NCBI RefSeq assembly: GCF_045291395.1
Contig: NZ_CP152342.1
Span: forward strand, 3,658,001-3,722,000
Length of the DNA stretch: 64,000 nucleotides
Direction of reading: 5' to 3'
Source of the DNA: MR-S7 sp000400995
GTDB taxonomy: Bacteria > Pseudomonadota > Gammaproteobacteria > Burkholderiales > Burkholderiaceae_C
This document shows positions 43,625 through 51,969 of this stretch, in pieces. The notes under the pieces were generated by a model that had not been told where the DNA came from, ran no database searches, and saw only the letters and a program-made list of their open reading frames with translations. Both the position numbers and the translations under genes were made by a program. The first letter of the stretch is position 1, and each line of letters begins with the position of its first letter.

Positions 43625-44038
43625 ATGACCGACGATTCCATCCGCCCCCACGCCACATTGCCCACCGACAAGGAACTGGTGCTGAAGGTCATCCCCATGC
43701 CCGCCGACACCAACGGCAATGGCGACATCTTCGGCGGCTGGGTGATGGCGCAGGTGGACCTGGCGGGCGCCGTGCTGCCCGCTCGGCTGGTGCAGGGCCG
43801 CATGGCCACCGTGGCCGTGAAGGAGTTCGTCTTCAAGCAGCCAGTGCGCGTGGGCGACATCCTCTCGCTCTATTCGAGCGTGGTGCGCGTGGGTCGCACC
43901 TCGGTCACCGTGGACGTGGAGGTCTACGCCGAGGGCTTCCACGCCCAGGGCCAGTACGTGAAGGTGACCGAGGCGCTGCTGACCTACGTGGCCATCGACG
44001 ACGAAGGCCGCCCGCGCGAGATTCCCCGTCCCCAATGA
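43625..44038 (+). CDS. yciA: Acyl-CoA thioesterase YciA
   Basis: The 137-residue hotdog protein has the YciA signature MPADTNGNGDIFGGWVMAQVDLAG (catalytic Asp within) and KEFVFKQPVRVGDILSLYS. YciA hydrolyses a wide range of acyl-CoAs in the cytosol, acting as a hexamer. The start is ATG 43625 (GTG 43619 also possible). It is divergent from the ABC exporter with almost no spacer and is followed by a hairpin facing the second bactofilin. Confidence 0.94.
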   Translation: MTDDSIRPHATLPTDKELVLKVIPMPADTNGNGDIFGGWVMAQVDLAGAVLPARLVQGRMATVAVKEFVFKQPVRVGDILSLYSSVVRVGRTSVTVDVEVYAEGFHAQGQYVKVTEALLTYVAIDDEGRPREIPRPQ

Positions 44039-44041
44039 ACA

Positions 44042-44063
44042 ACGGGAGCCCAAGGGCTCCCGT
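44042..44063. terminator. Terminator-like hairpin between yciA and bactofilin
   Basis: A perfect 10-bp stem (ACGGGAGCCC / GGGCTCCCGT) with an AA loop starts 3 nt after the yciA stop. There is no clear T-run, so it may act as a processing or weak termination signal for the convergent genes. Confidence 0.65.
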
Positions 44064-44086
44064 CGTGGTGTGAGCGCGAAGCCGCG

Positions 44087-44620
44087 TCAGGCCGCCGCGA
44101 GCGCCGGGGACGGCGCGGAAGAGGACTGGCTCTGCCGGCCGCCGCCGCCCACGCCGACCTCGATCTCGCCCGAGAGCTGGCCGCCCTCCTCGATCACCAC
44201 CTTGCCGTAGCGGATCTTGCCGCTGACCTTGCCCGTGCTGTGGATCACCAGCTTCTGGCGCACGGTGAGCGCGCCGTCGAACTCGCCATGGATCTCGGCG
44301 ATGTCGATCTCCGCGGAGCCGCGGAACGCCCCCTGCTCGGCGATGTGGATCACGCGCGAATCCATCGTGGCCTCCACCGTGCCCTCCACCACCAGGGTGT
44401 CGCAGTCCGTGATCTCCACGCCCTTGAGCTTGATGTTCGGGCCCACGGTGAGCTTGCTGCCGCCTTCTGTGGTAGCGGGAGTGGTGCTGCTGGCGGGGGT
44501 GGCGGGCTTGGTCACGGCACTGGTGCTGGGGGTGGTCGATCCGCCCAGAACGGACGAAGGCTGGCGCGGCTGGAATGCATCGGGTTCGCGTTTGCCAAAG
44601 AAGGGGTTTTGCACGGCCAT
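44087..44620 (-). CDS. Bactofilin (second copy)
   Basis: The 177-residue protein has an N-terminal membrane-binding-type peptide (MAVQNPFFGKREPDAF) and a Ser/Thr/Ala-rich linker (about 20-60). The beta-helix core follows (LTVGPNIKLKGVEITDCDTLVVEGTVEATMDSRVIHIAEQGAFRGSAEIDIAEIHGEFDG), with a Gly/Ser tail. AAGGAG precedes ATG 44620. Compared with the bactofilin at 18604 it has a longer linker and tail, so the two may form distinct filaments. It lies at the 3' end of the beta-oxidation genes but is probably transcribed separately. Confidence 0.92.
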   Translation of the reverse strand: MAVQNPFFGKREPDAFQPRQPSSVLGGSTTPSTSAVTKPATPASSTTPATTEGGSKLTVGPNIKLKGVEITDCDTLVVEGTVEATMDSRVIHIAEQGAFRGSAEIDIAEIHGEFDGALTVRQKLVIHSTGKVSGKIRYGKVVIEEGGQLSGEIEVGVGGGGRQSQSSSAPSPALAAA

Positions 44621-44732
44621 CGGTTCTCCTTGAAAAGACCCGCCCATGCTAGAAGCCGTGCCGCGGCGAAACCGCCCCTGTTACGCAAGAACGGTAACCA
44701 AACCGCTCTATCGTTGCATGCACTTGCAGGGC

Positions 44733-45215
44733 TTACGCGACGATGTAGGCTGCAGAACCTGCCGACATCAACTCACCCTGCGGCCCCAGGAATTCCATGC
44801 GCGTGCTGGCCACGCGCGAGCCCAGGCGCAGCACCTCGGCGCGCAGCGTGAAGTGACTGCCGATGCCGGGGCGCAGGTAATCGATGCGCAGGTCGATGGT
44901 GCCCAGCTTGGAGAAGCGGTGCAGGCGCTGCAGCGGCGGGTCTTCCATGTGCTTGGCGCCGATGGCAGCCATGACGGCCAGCCCGCCCATGGCGTCCAGC
45001 CCCGCGCTGATGACGCCGCCGTGCATGCGGTTGTAGACGAAGTGCCCCACTAGTTCCGGACGCATGTCGATGCGGCCTGCGACGTGGCCGGGCTCCAGTT
45101 CGGTGATGCGCAGGCCGATCAGGCGGTTGAAGGGAATCTTCTCTTCGAAGATGTCCTTCAGGCCGGCAATGAACTCGGGCTCGAAGACGACAGGCGATGG
45201 GACGGACTTGGTCAT
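44733..45215 (-). CDS. PaaI/YigI-like hotdog thioesterase
   Basis: The 160-residue protein has the 4HBT core HFVYNRMHGGVISAGLDAMGGLAVMAAI and a later strand KLGTIDLRIDYLRPG. It should hydrolyse acyl-CoA or aryl-CoA esters. It is the last gene of the beta-oxidation cluster and is separated from the enoyl-CoA hydratase gene by a palindromic repeat lying in its 5' leader. The ribosome-binding site before ATG 45215 is poor, perhaps because the repeat replaced it. Confidence 0.85.
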   Translation of the reverse strand: MTKSVPSPVVFEPEFIAGLKDIFEEKIPFNRLIGLRITELEPGHVAGRIDMRPELVGHFVYNRMHGGVISAGLDAMGGLAVMAAIGAKHMEDPPLQRLHRFSKLGTIDLRIDYLRPGIGSHFTLRAEVLRLGSRVASTRMEFLGPQGELMSAGSAAYIVA

Positions 45216-45221
45216 CGGTGA

Positions 45222-45277
45222 CTATCAAAAAAGGAGCTTCCAGCGCTTGTCAGTAAAGCGCTGGGGCCTGTTTTCTA
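45222..45277 (-). repeat. Palindromic repeat in the leader of the PaaI-like gene
   Basis: CTATCAAAAAAGGAGCTTCC with AGCGCTTG, loop, then AAAGCGCTGGGGCC and a T-rich flank. It fills nearly all the 69 bp between the enoyl-CoA hydratase stop and the thioesterase start, ending 7 bp before the ATG. Confidence 0.8.
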
Positions 45278-45284
45278 TGCAAGC

Positions 45285-46070
45285 TCAGCACTTGCTGAAG
45301 TCCGGGCGCCGCTTTTCCATGAACGCCGAGAAGGCCTCCTTGGCGGCGGGCCCGCCCATCAGGTGGCCGAAGCTCAGGCCTTCCTCGTCCATGCGCTCAC
45401 GCACCTGCGCTGCCTGGCCGGCCTTCATCAGGCGCTTGGTCTCGATGAGCGCCGTCAGCGGCTTGGCTGCCAGCTTGCGCGCCTGTGCCTGGGCCAGCGC
45501 GTTGCATTCCGCGGGCGGCACCACGCGGTTGACCAGGCCCACCTCCAGCGCGGCCTCGGCCATGAAGGGCTCGCCCAGCAGCAGCGCCTCGGCTGCGCGG
45601 TGGTAGCCCAGCATCTGCGGCAGCAGCAGGCTCGACGCGGCCTCGGGGCACAGGCCCAGGTTCACGAAGGGCAGCGAGAAGGCGGCGTTGTCGCCCGCGT
45701 AGACCAGGTCGCAGTGCAGCAGCAGCGTGGTGCCGATGCCCACGGCCGGGCCGCAGACGGCGGCGACCAGCGGCTTGGGGAAGGCGGCGAGCAGGTGCAG
45801 GAAGCGCCACACGGGGCGCTCGCCGTCGGGCTGCGGCACCCCTGCGGCCGACTGGCGCAGGAAGTCGCCGATGTCGTTGCCCGCGCTGAAGATGGCCATG
45901 TCGCCCTGGAACACCACGCAGCGCACGGCGGCGTCCTGCGCGGCCGCGGCCAGCGTGTCGGCCATGGCGGCGTACATGGCCTCGGTGAGGGAGTTCTTCT
46001 TGTCGGCGCGGTTGAGGGTGATGGTGGTCACGCCGGCTTCGGTGTGGACCAGGATGTCCTGTGTGCTCAT
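45285..46070 (-). CDS. Enoyl-CoA hydratase/isomerase family protein
   Basis: The 261-residue crotonase-fold protein has oxyanion-hole segments FSAGNDIGDFL (with the isomerase-like GNDI) and CGPAVGIGTTLLLHCDLVYAG, plus NLGLCPEAASSLLLPQMLG. The placement of Glu suggests hydratase or Delta3-Delta2 isomerase activity on acyl-CoAs. The start MSTQDILVHTEAG (46070) was preferred; an ATG at 46082 overlaps the preceding stop but has no spacing to AAGGA. It is a member of the beta-oxidation operon. Confidence 0.9.
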   Translation of the reverse strand: MSTQDILVHTEAGVTTITLNRADKKNSLTEAMYAAMADTLAAAAQDAAVRCVVFQGDMAIFSAGNDIGDFLRQSAAGVPQPDGERPVWRFLHLLAAFPKPLVAAVCGPAVGIGTTLLLHCDLVYAGDNAAFSLPFVNLGLCPEAASSLLLPQMLGYHRAAEALLLGEPFMAEAALEVGLVNRVVPPAECNALAQAQARKLAAKPLTALIETKRLMKAGQAAQVRERMDEEGLSFGHLMGGPAAKEAFSAFMEKRRPDFSKC

Positions 46071-46078
46071 GGTGCGGT

Positions 46079-46918
46079 TCATTCCTTGTAGTAGACGATC
46101 TGGTGGCTGGTGGCCAGCAGCGCGCCGGCCTCGTTCCACAGCTGCGCGGTCTGGTCGAAGAAGCCGTTGCGGAACTCCTGCGCGCGGGCCTGGCCCAGCA
46201 GGTAGCCCGCGCCGGTCTGCGCCAGCAGCGCGCTGCCGGCGTGGAAATAGACGGTGATGGACACGGTGCCCGCAGGCACCTGGCGCGCGCGGCGCAGCCA
46301 GACGCGGGGGAAGAAGATGTCGGCCATGGCCGCCAGCGCGCAGAAGTCGAGCGGCCGTGCGGGCGCGTCGCGCATCCACAGCTGCGACAGGCTGCTCTCG
46401 CCGCCGCCGTCCCACTGCGCGGGCAGGCTGCCGGCCACGGGGCGCATCTCGTAGCGCCGCAGCCATTCCACGGGGAAGGCGGGCGGGATGGCCTTGCACT
46501 GCGCCGGCGCGGGCACGGAGGGCATGGGCGTGTCGGCCGCGCCCCAGGTCTCGCGGCGCGCGGCCGTGACCACGGTGGCCGTGGTGGTGACCACGGGCGC
46601 ACCTTCGGCATCGGGCTGCAGGACGGACAGCGTCCAGTGCTGCGTGGAGCGGTTGGTACGTACCGGCGTGGCCTGCAGCGTGAACGGCCCCTGCGTCAGC
46701 GCGCCGGCGTAGTTCACGGTGAGCGACAGCGGCTCGCCCAGCAGATCCGGGTGCTGCAGCACGGCCTGCAGCAGCGTGGCCGCGGTGACGCCGCCGAACG
46801 GCCCCACCATGTTCCAGTAGGCTGGCGTGGTGCGCCCTTCGTATTGCCCGGGCGCGGCGGAGGTGAGCGCCAGCGCATCGTCCAGGGGATGAATGCTGTG
46901 GTGGTGTGCGGTGGTCAT
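46079..46918 (-). CDS. TesB-like double-hotdog acyl-CoA thioesterase
   Basis: The 279-residue protein has the first hotdog with GRTTPAYWNMVGPFGGVTAATLLQAVLQHP and the second with SITVYFHAGSALLAQTGAGYLLGQARAQEFRNGFFDQTAQLWNEAGALLATSHQ. It belongs to the 4HBT_3/TesB-like group that hydrolyses medium to long acyl-CoAs. It follows the alpha/beta hydrolase by 30 bp and precedes the enoyl-CoA hydratase by 8 bp. Confidence 0.88.
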   Translation of the reverse strand: MTTAHHHSIHPLDDALALTSAAPGQYEGRTTPAYWNMVGPFGGVTAATLLQAVLQHPDLLGEPLSLTVNYAGALTQGPFTLQATPVRTNRSTQHWTLSVLQPDAEGAPVVTTTATVVTAARRETWGAADTPMPSVPAPAQCKAIPPAFPVEWLRRYEMRPVAGSLPAQWDGGGESSLSQLWMRDAPARPLDFCALAAMADIFFPRVWLRRARQVPAGTVSITVYFHAGSALLAQTGAGYLLGQARAQEFRNGFFDQTAQLWNEAGALLATSHQIVYYKE

Positions 46919-46948
46919 AGACGTGCGAGTGTGCCGCGAAACCTGCGG

Positions 46949-47809
46949 CTACGGTGTCGCGCCCGTCCAGCCCGCCAGCACCGCGGCCGCGCGCGGCCAC
47001 AGACTCTGCGCGAACTGTGCGCGGAAGAAGCCGAAGTGCCCGATGCGCCGCGCCTGCACGTCCTGCGGCGCCACGCGCTCGACGCTGCGCGGCGCGTTGG
47101 CGTACAGGTTCACCAGGTTGTGCGTGCCGCGCCAGGTCATGAGCTCGTCATCGCTCATGGACAGCGCCCGCACCGGAAAGCGCACGGCCGCATAGCTGCG
47201 CGCGGCGGACTCGCCCTCGGCGCCCACGCTGTACTGCGGGTGCAGGCACCAGCGGCGCCACTGCAGCACCACGCCGGCGGGCAGGTCGCCCACCTTGCGC
47301 AGGCGCCGCCCGGGGAAGTAGCCGCACAGGCGCGTGGCCAGCGGCACCAGCACGTGCCAGAAATAGAGCACCACGCGGCGCAGGCGCGGCGCGTTGTCGC
47401 GCCAGTAGCCGCTGCCCGCGGCGATGGACAGCAGCCCGTCCACCTGCTGCGGCGCGCGCAACAGGCCCGGCAGCTGCGCGCCCAGGCTGTGGCCCAGCAG
47501 GAACAGCGGCCGGCCGGGCTGCAGCGCCTTGGCGTGGGCGATCACGGCCTCGTAGTCGCGCGCCCAGTCCGTCAGATTGGCGCGCACCTCGCGCATCGGG
47601 CCCCGCAGCGAATCGCCGTGGCCCCGGTAGTCGAAGGTGGTCACCTGGTAGCCCTGGCCGGCGAGCCAGGTGGCGAAGTCCTCGTAGAAGCTCTGGCGCA
47701 CGCCCATCGCGCCGCCGATCACCACGCTGGCCACCACGTCGGCGCTGGGCGCATACACGCGCAGCGCCAGCGGCGCGGCGCCTTCCACCGGAAGGGCGAG
47801 GGTTTGCAT
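46949..47809 (-). CDS. Alpha/beta-hydrolase, lipase/esterase-like
   Basis: The 286-residue protein has GGAMGVRQSFYEDFATWLAGQGYQVTTFDYRGHGDS, the nucleophile elbow GHSLGAQ (Ser about 115) and a late HFGFFR that may hold the catalytic His. It is predicted cytosolic, with no signal peptide. The ATG 47809 has AGGAGA upstream. Within a beta-oxidation operon it may release fatty acids or hydrolyse acyl esters, but the substrate is not evident. Confidence 0.82.
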   Translation of the reverse strand: MQTLALPVEGAAPLALRVYAPSADVVASVVIGGAMGVRQSFYEDFATWLAGQGYQVTTFDYRGHGDSLRGPMREVRANLTDWARDYEAVIAHAKALQPGRPLFLLGHSLGAQLPGLLRAPQQVDGLLSIAAGSGYWRDNAPRLRRVVLYFWHVLVPLATRLCGYFPGRRLRKVGDLPAGVVLQWRRWCLHPQYSVGAEGESAARSYAAVRFPVRALSMSDDELMTWRGTHNLVNLYANAPRSVERVAPQDVQARRIGHFGFFRAQFAQSLWPRAAAVLAGWTGATP

Positions 47810-47869
47810 GCCTGTCTCCTGGGTCGCCGTGGCGCCGCTTCTGGCGGCAGCGCGCACGGTGGGTATGCG

Positions 47870-49066
47870 TTACACGCGCTCGAAGATGCCGGCCGCGCCC
47901 TGCCCCATGCCCACGCACATCGTGACCATGCCGTACTGCAGGTTCTTGCGGCGCAGCGCATGCACCACCGTGGCCGAACGGATCGCGCCCGTGGCGCCCA
48001 GCGGGTGGCCCAGGGCGATGGCGCCGCCCATCGGATTCACCTTGGCCGGGTCGAGCCCGAGCGTGTTGACCACGGCGAGCGACTGGGCCGCGAAGGCTTC
48101 GTTCAGCTCATACCAGCCGATGTCGTCGGCTTTCAGGCCCGCATAGCGCAGCGCGGCGGGGATCGCCTCGATGGGGCCGATGCCCATGATGCTGGGCGGC
48201 ACGCCCTTGCTGGCGAAGCTCACGAAACGCGCCAGCGGCGTGAGGCCGAAGCGCTTGACCGCGTCGCCGCTCGCCAGGATCAGCGCGCCCGCGCCGTCGC
48301 TGGTCTGCGAGCTGTTGCCCGCCGTGACGGTGCCGCGCGCAGCGAACACGGTCTTGAGCTTGCCCAGCCCTTCCAGCGTGGTGTCGGGGCGCGGGCCCTC
48401 GTCCAGGCCCACGGTGCGGGTCGTGGCAACCACTTCGCCCGTGGCCAAGTCGGCCGTGCGGTCGGTCACTTCGATGGGGGTGATCTCGTCGGCGAACTCG
48501 CCCGCCTGCTGCGCGGCGATGGCGCGGCGGTGCGATTCGAGCGCAAAGGCGTCCTGCGCCTCGCGCGTCACCTTCCACTGCTGCGCCACCTTCTCGGCGG
48601 TGAGGCCCATGCCGTAGGCAATGCCCACGTCGCCGTCGCGCTCGAAGATGCTGGGCGAAAGCGAGGGGCTGTTGCCCATCATGGGCACCATGCTCATGCT
48701 CTCCACGCCGGCGGCGATCATCACCTCGGCCTCGCCCACGCGGATGCGGTCGGCCGCCATCGCCACGGCCGACAGGCCCGAGGCGCAGAAGCGGTTCACC
48801 GTGATGCCCCCCACGCTGGTGGGCAGGCCCGCGAGCACGGCGCCGATGCGCGCCACGTTCAGGCCCTGCTGCGCCTCGGGAATGGCGCAGCCGCAGATGA
48901 TGTCTTCGATGGCCGCCGGGTCGAGCCCCGGCACCTGGGCCAGCGCGGCCTTCAGGATGGTGGCCAGCAGGTCGTCGGGCCGGTGGTTGCGCAGGTAGCC
49001 GCGGTGCGACTTGCCGATGGGCGTGCGCGTGGCGGCGACGATGTAGGCGTCTTGCACTTGCTTCAT
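47870..49066 (-). CDS. Acetyl-CoA acyltransferase (3-ketoacyl-CoA thiolase)
   Basis: The 398-residue thiolase has an active Cys in NRFCASGLSAVAMAADRI (about 93), TRTPIGKSHRGYL at the start, WYELNEAFAAQSLAV, GGAIALGHPLGATGA (catalytic His) and CVGMGQGAAGIFE (second Cys). It performs the last step of beta-oxidation and works with the multifunctional protein encoded 15 bp upstream. All catalytic residues are intact, unlike in the frameshifted thiolase-like gene at 1551. Confidence 0.97.
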   Translation of the reverse strand: MKQVQDAYIVAATRTPIGKSHRGYLRNHRPDDLLATILKAALAQVPGLDPAAIEDIICGCAIPEAQQGLNVARIGAVLAGLPTSVGGITVNRFCASGLSAVAMAADRIRVGEAEVMIAAGVESMSMVPMMGNSPSLSPSIFERDGDVGIAYGMGLTAEKVAQQWKVTREAQDAFALESHRRAIAAQQAGEFADEITPIEVTDRTADLATGEVVATTRTVGLDEGPRPDTTLEGLGKLKTVFAARGTVTAGNSSQTSDGAGALILASGDAVKRFGLTPLARFVSFASKGVPPSIMGIGPIEAIPAALRYAGLKADDIGWYELNEAFAAQSLAVVNTLGLDPAKVNPMGGAIALGHPLGATGAIRSATVVHALRRKNLQYGMVTMCVGMGQGAAGIFERV

Positions 49067-49080
49067 GGTCGTTGTCTCTT

Positions 49081-51483
49081 TCAGTTGCGCACGGGCTTGC
49101 CGGTATTCAACATCCCCAGAATGCGCTCCTGCGTCTTGGGGTGCTCAATGAGCGCGCAGAACGCCTTGCGCTCTAGCGCCATCAGGTATTCCTCGCTGAC
49201 CAGCGTGCCCGCATCCACGTCGCCGCCGCAGACCACCTCGGCGATCAGCGTGGCAATGTGCTGGTCGTGCGCGCTGATGAAGCCGCCGTCGCGCATGTTC
49301 ACCAGCGAGCCCTTGATGGTGGCGATGCCGCTGCGCCCCGCCACGGGGAAGAGGCGCCTGGCCGGCGCGCGCCAACCGCTCGCTGCCATGCTCCGCGCCT
49401 CGTTGATGGCGACGAACAGCACTTCGTCCTTGTGCGGCACGATGAGGTCGCTCTCCAGCAGGTAGCCGAGCTTGCGCGACTCGATGGCGCTGGTGCCCAC
49501 CTTCGCCATCGCAGCGGCGGTGAAGCCTTCGGTCAGGAAGGGCAGGATGTCCTTGCCCGTGCCAGTGGCCGCGTTCTCGGCCGCGCGGCGCGCGATGTAG
49601 GTCAGGCCGCCCGCGCCGGGTACCAGGCCCACGCCCACTTCGACGAGGCCGATGTAGCTTTCCATGTGCGCCACGCGGCGCGCGCTGTGCACGGCCAGCT
49701 CGCACCCGCCGCCGAGCGCCATGCCGTGGATGGCCGAGATCACCGGCACCTGGGCGTAGCGCAGGCGCAGCATGAGGTTCTGCAGCTCGTGCTCCACGCC
49801 CTCGATGGCCGCGATGCCCGCGACCACATAGGCGGGCATGGTGGCCTGCAGGTCGGCGCCCACGCTGAAGGGCGCGTCGCCCGACCAGATCACCATGCCG
49901 TCGTACTCGCGCTCGGCGAGATCGACGGCCTCCATCAGCCCTTCCATCACGTCGGGGCTGATCGCGTGCATCTTGCTTTGGATGCTGGCGATGAGCACCT
50001 TGCCGTCCAGCGTCCAGGTGCGCAGCGCGTCGGTGTCGCCGATGGTGGTGCCGGCCTTGCGCCAGTCGGGCAGGTTGTCTTCGCCCAGCAGCTTCTCGGG
50101 GAAATGCTGGCGCTCGTACACCGGCAACTGGCGGCGCGGAACGAACTTGCCTTGACGGGGGCTCCATGAGCCTTGCGCCGTGTGCACGCCACCCGCTTCG
50201 GCCACGGGGCCCTTGAACACCCATTCGGGCAGCGGTGCGCGGCTCAATGCCTTGCCCGCGTCGATGTCCTCCTGGACCATCTTCGCCACGTCGAGCCAGC
50301 CCGCTTCCTGCCACAGCTCGAACGGGCCCTGCTTCATGCCGAAGCCCCAGCGCATGGCCTGATCCACGTCGCGTGCGGTGTCGGCGATGGTGGCGAGGTG
50401 CACGGCCGCGTAGTGGAAGCTGTTGCGCAGGATGGCCCAGAGGAACTGGCCCTGCGCGCCTTCGGCATTACGCAGCAGCTTCAGGCGCTCAGCGGCGGGC
50501 CGCTTCAGCATGCGGCCATAGACCTCGTCGGCCTTCGCGCCCGCGGGCACGTATTCCTCGCTCTCCAGCTCGAAGCGCAGGATGTCGCGGCCCACCTTCT
50601 TGTAGAAGCCCGCCTTGGCCTTCTGGCCCAGGTTGCCCAGTTCGATGAGCTTTTGCAGCACGGCAGGCGTGCCGAAGCTGCCGTAGAACGGGTCGCTTTG
50701 CTCGTCCAGGTTGTCCTGCAGCGTCTTGATGACGTGGGCCATCGTATCCAGCCCCACCACGTCGGCGGTGCGAAAGGTGCCGCTGCTCGCGCGGCCGAGC
50801 TTCTTGCCCGTGAGGTCGTCCACCACGTCGAAGGTCAGGCCGAAGTTCTCCACCTCCTTCATCGTGGCGAGCATGCCCGCGATGCCCACGCGGTTGGCGA
50901 TGAAGTTGGGCGTGTCGTGCGCGCGCACCACGCCCTTGCCCAAGCCGCTGGTGACGAAGGCTTCGAGCTGGTCGAGCACCTGTGCTTCAGTCGTGGGCGT
51001 GTCGATCAGCTCCACTAGCACCATGTAGCGCGGCGGGTTGAAGAAGTGGATGCCGCAGAAGCGCGGCTTCACGCTCTCGGGCAGCGCCTCGGAGAGTTTG
51101 GTGATCGACAGGCCCGAGGTGTTGCTCGCCACAATGGCGTGCGGCGCGAGGTGGGGCGCGATCTTCTTGTAGAGGTCGAGCTTCCAATCCATGCGCTCGG
51201 CGATGGCCTCGATCACGAGGTCGCATTCACCCAGCAGGGCCATGTGTTCCTCATAGTTCGCCTGCTGGATCAGCGCCGCGTCCTCGGGCACGCCCAGCGG
51301 CGAGGGCTTGAGCTTCTTCAGCCCTTCGACGGCCTTGGTGACGATGCCGTTCTTGGGGCCTTCCTTGGCCGGAAGGTCGAACAGCACCACGGGCACCTTC
51401 ACGTTGACGAGGTGGGCCGCGATCTGCGCGCCCATCACGCCGGCGCCGAGCACGGCGACTTTCTTCACATTGAATCGGGACAT
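49081..51483 (-). CDS. 3-hydroxyacyl-CoA dehydrogenase / enoyl-CoA hydratase, FadB-like
   Basis: The 800-residue protein has the NAD-binding dehydrogenase first (VAVLGAGVMGAQIAAHLVN, then CGIHFFNPPRYMVLVELI and GKGVVRAHDTPNFIANRVGI). The crotonase domain is at the C-terminal half (AIHGMALGGGCELAVHSARRVAHMESYIGLVEVGVGLVPGAGG). This order is that of FadN-type proteins rather than E. coli FadB. It catalyses hydration and oxidation of enoyl-CoAs. AAGGA lies 8 nt before ATG 51483. It is coupled with the thiolase downstream. Confidence 0.96.
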   Translation of the reverse strand: MSRFNVKKVAVLGAGVMGAQIAAHLVNVKVPVVLFDLPAKEGPKNGIVTKAVEGLKKLKPSPLGVPEDAALIQQANYEEHMALLGECDLVIEAIAERMDWKLDLYKKIAPHLAPHAIVASNTSGLSITKLSEALPESVKPRFCGIHFFNPPRYMVLVELIDTPTTEAQVLDQLEAFVTSGLGKGVVRAHDTPNFIANRVGIAGMLATMKEVENFGLTFDVVDDLTGKKLGRASSGTFRTADVVGLDTMAHVIKTLQDNLDEQSDPFYGSFGTPAVLQKLIELGNLGQKAKAGFYKKVGRDILRFELESEEYVPAGAKADEVYGRMLKRPAAERLKLLRNAEGAQGQFLWAILRNSFHYAAVHLATIADTARDVDQAMRWGFGMKQGPFELWQEAGWLDVAKMVQEDIDAGKALSRAPLPEWVFKGPVAEAGGVHTAQGSWSPRQGKFVPRRQLPVYERQHFPEKLLGEDNLPDWRKAGTTIGDTDALRTWTLDGKVLIASIQSKMHAISPDVMEGLMEAVDLAEREYDGMVIWSGDAPFSVGADLQATMPAYVVAGIAAIEGVEHELQNLMLRLRYAQVPVISAIHGMALGGGCELAVHSARRVAHMESYIGLVEVGVGLVPGAGGLTYIARRAAENAATGTGKDILPFLTEGFTAAAMAKVGTSAIESRKLGYLLESDLIVPHKDEVLFVAINEARSMAASGWRAPARRLFPVAGRSGIATIKGSLVNMRDGGFISAHDQHIATLIAEVVCGGDVDAGTLVSEEYLMALERKAFCALIEHPKTQERILGMLNTGKPVRN

Positions 51484-51498
51484 TACTGCGTTCCTTGA

Positions 51499-51933
51499 TT
51501 ACTGCACGCGCTGCCAGGTCTGGGTGCGGCCGAAGGGGCCGATGGAGCCGCGCACTTCGAGCTTTTGCCCGCCCTCCACGGGCGTGAGGCGCAGGGTGTA
51601 GAGCTTGCCGCTCTCGGGATCGAGGATCTTGCCGCCCTCCCATACGTCCTTGCCCTCGGCCTTCCTGGCGCCGCGGATGATGGGCAGGCCCACCATGGGT
51701 TGGTCTTTCAGCTCATCCTTGCACTCCACGCACTTGGCCGCCGGATCGGCGTCCTTGCGCAGCAGTTTCTCGATGCGCCCTTCCAGCACGCCGCCGGCGT
51801 CCTGGATGCGGATCTCGGACTTGGCCTCGCCGGTCTTGTCATCCATGCTGCGCCACAGGCCCACGGGGGTGGCCTGGGCCCACACGGGGGCGGCGATTGC
51901 TGCGAAAAGAATAGCTGCCAGCGCTTGTCTCAT
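51499..51933 (-). CDS. Exported DUF2147 protein
   Basis: The 144-residue protein has a signal peptide (MRQALAAILFAAIAAPVWAQ) and the DUF2147 core (GLWRSMDDKTGEAKSEIRIQDAGGVLEGRIEKLL... CVECKDELKDQPMVGLPIIRG... GGKILDPESGKLYTLRLT). Its function is unknown; a lipocalin-like barrel is usual. The first ten codons overlap a palindromic repeat. It lies between the acyl-CoA dehydrogenase and FadB-like genes, so it is probably co-transcribed in response to fatty acids. Confidence 0.9.
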   Translation of the reverse strand: MRQALAAILFAAIAAPVWAQATPVGLWRSMDDKTGEAKSEIRIQDAGGVLEGRIEKLLRKDADPAAKCVECKDELKDQPMVGLPIIRGARKAEGKDVWEGGKILDPESGKLYTLRLTPVEGGQKLEVRGSIGPFGRTQTWQRVQ

Positions 51934-51957
51934 ATGGGCTCCAGTGCAAAAAGACTC
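51905..51957 (-). repeat. Palindromic repeat at the start of the DUF2147 gene
   Basis: AAAAGAATAGCTGCCAGCGC TTG on the plus strand with the partner GGGCTCCAGTGCAAAAAGAC makes a complete but decayed copy. The DUF2147 start codon lies in its loop, and one arm encodes the beginning of the signal peptide (RQALAAIL). Confidence 0.65.
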
Positions 51958-51969
51958 AAAACACTCCGA

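Noticed and set aside
46061..49465. A 1134-codon open frame on the plus strand
   Set aside because: It lies wholly antisense to four clear beta-oxidation genes and its translation is His/Arg/Gly/Ala-rich without motifs. Long antisense frames arise because the third codon positions of the real genes are G or C.
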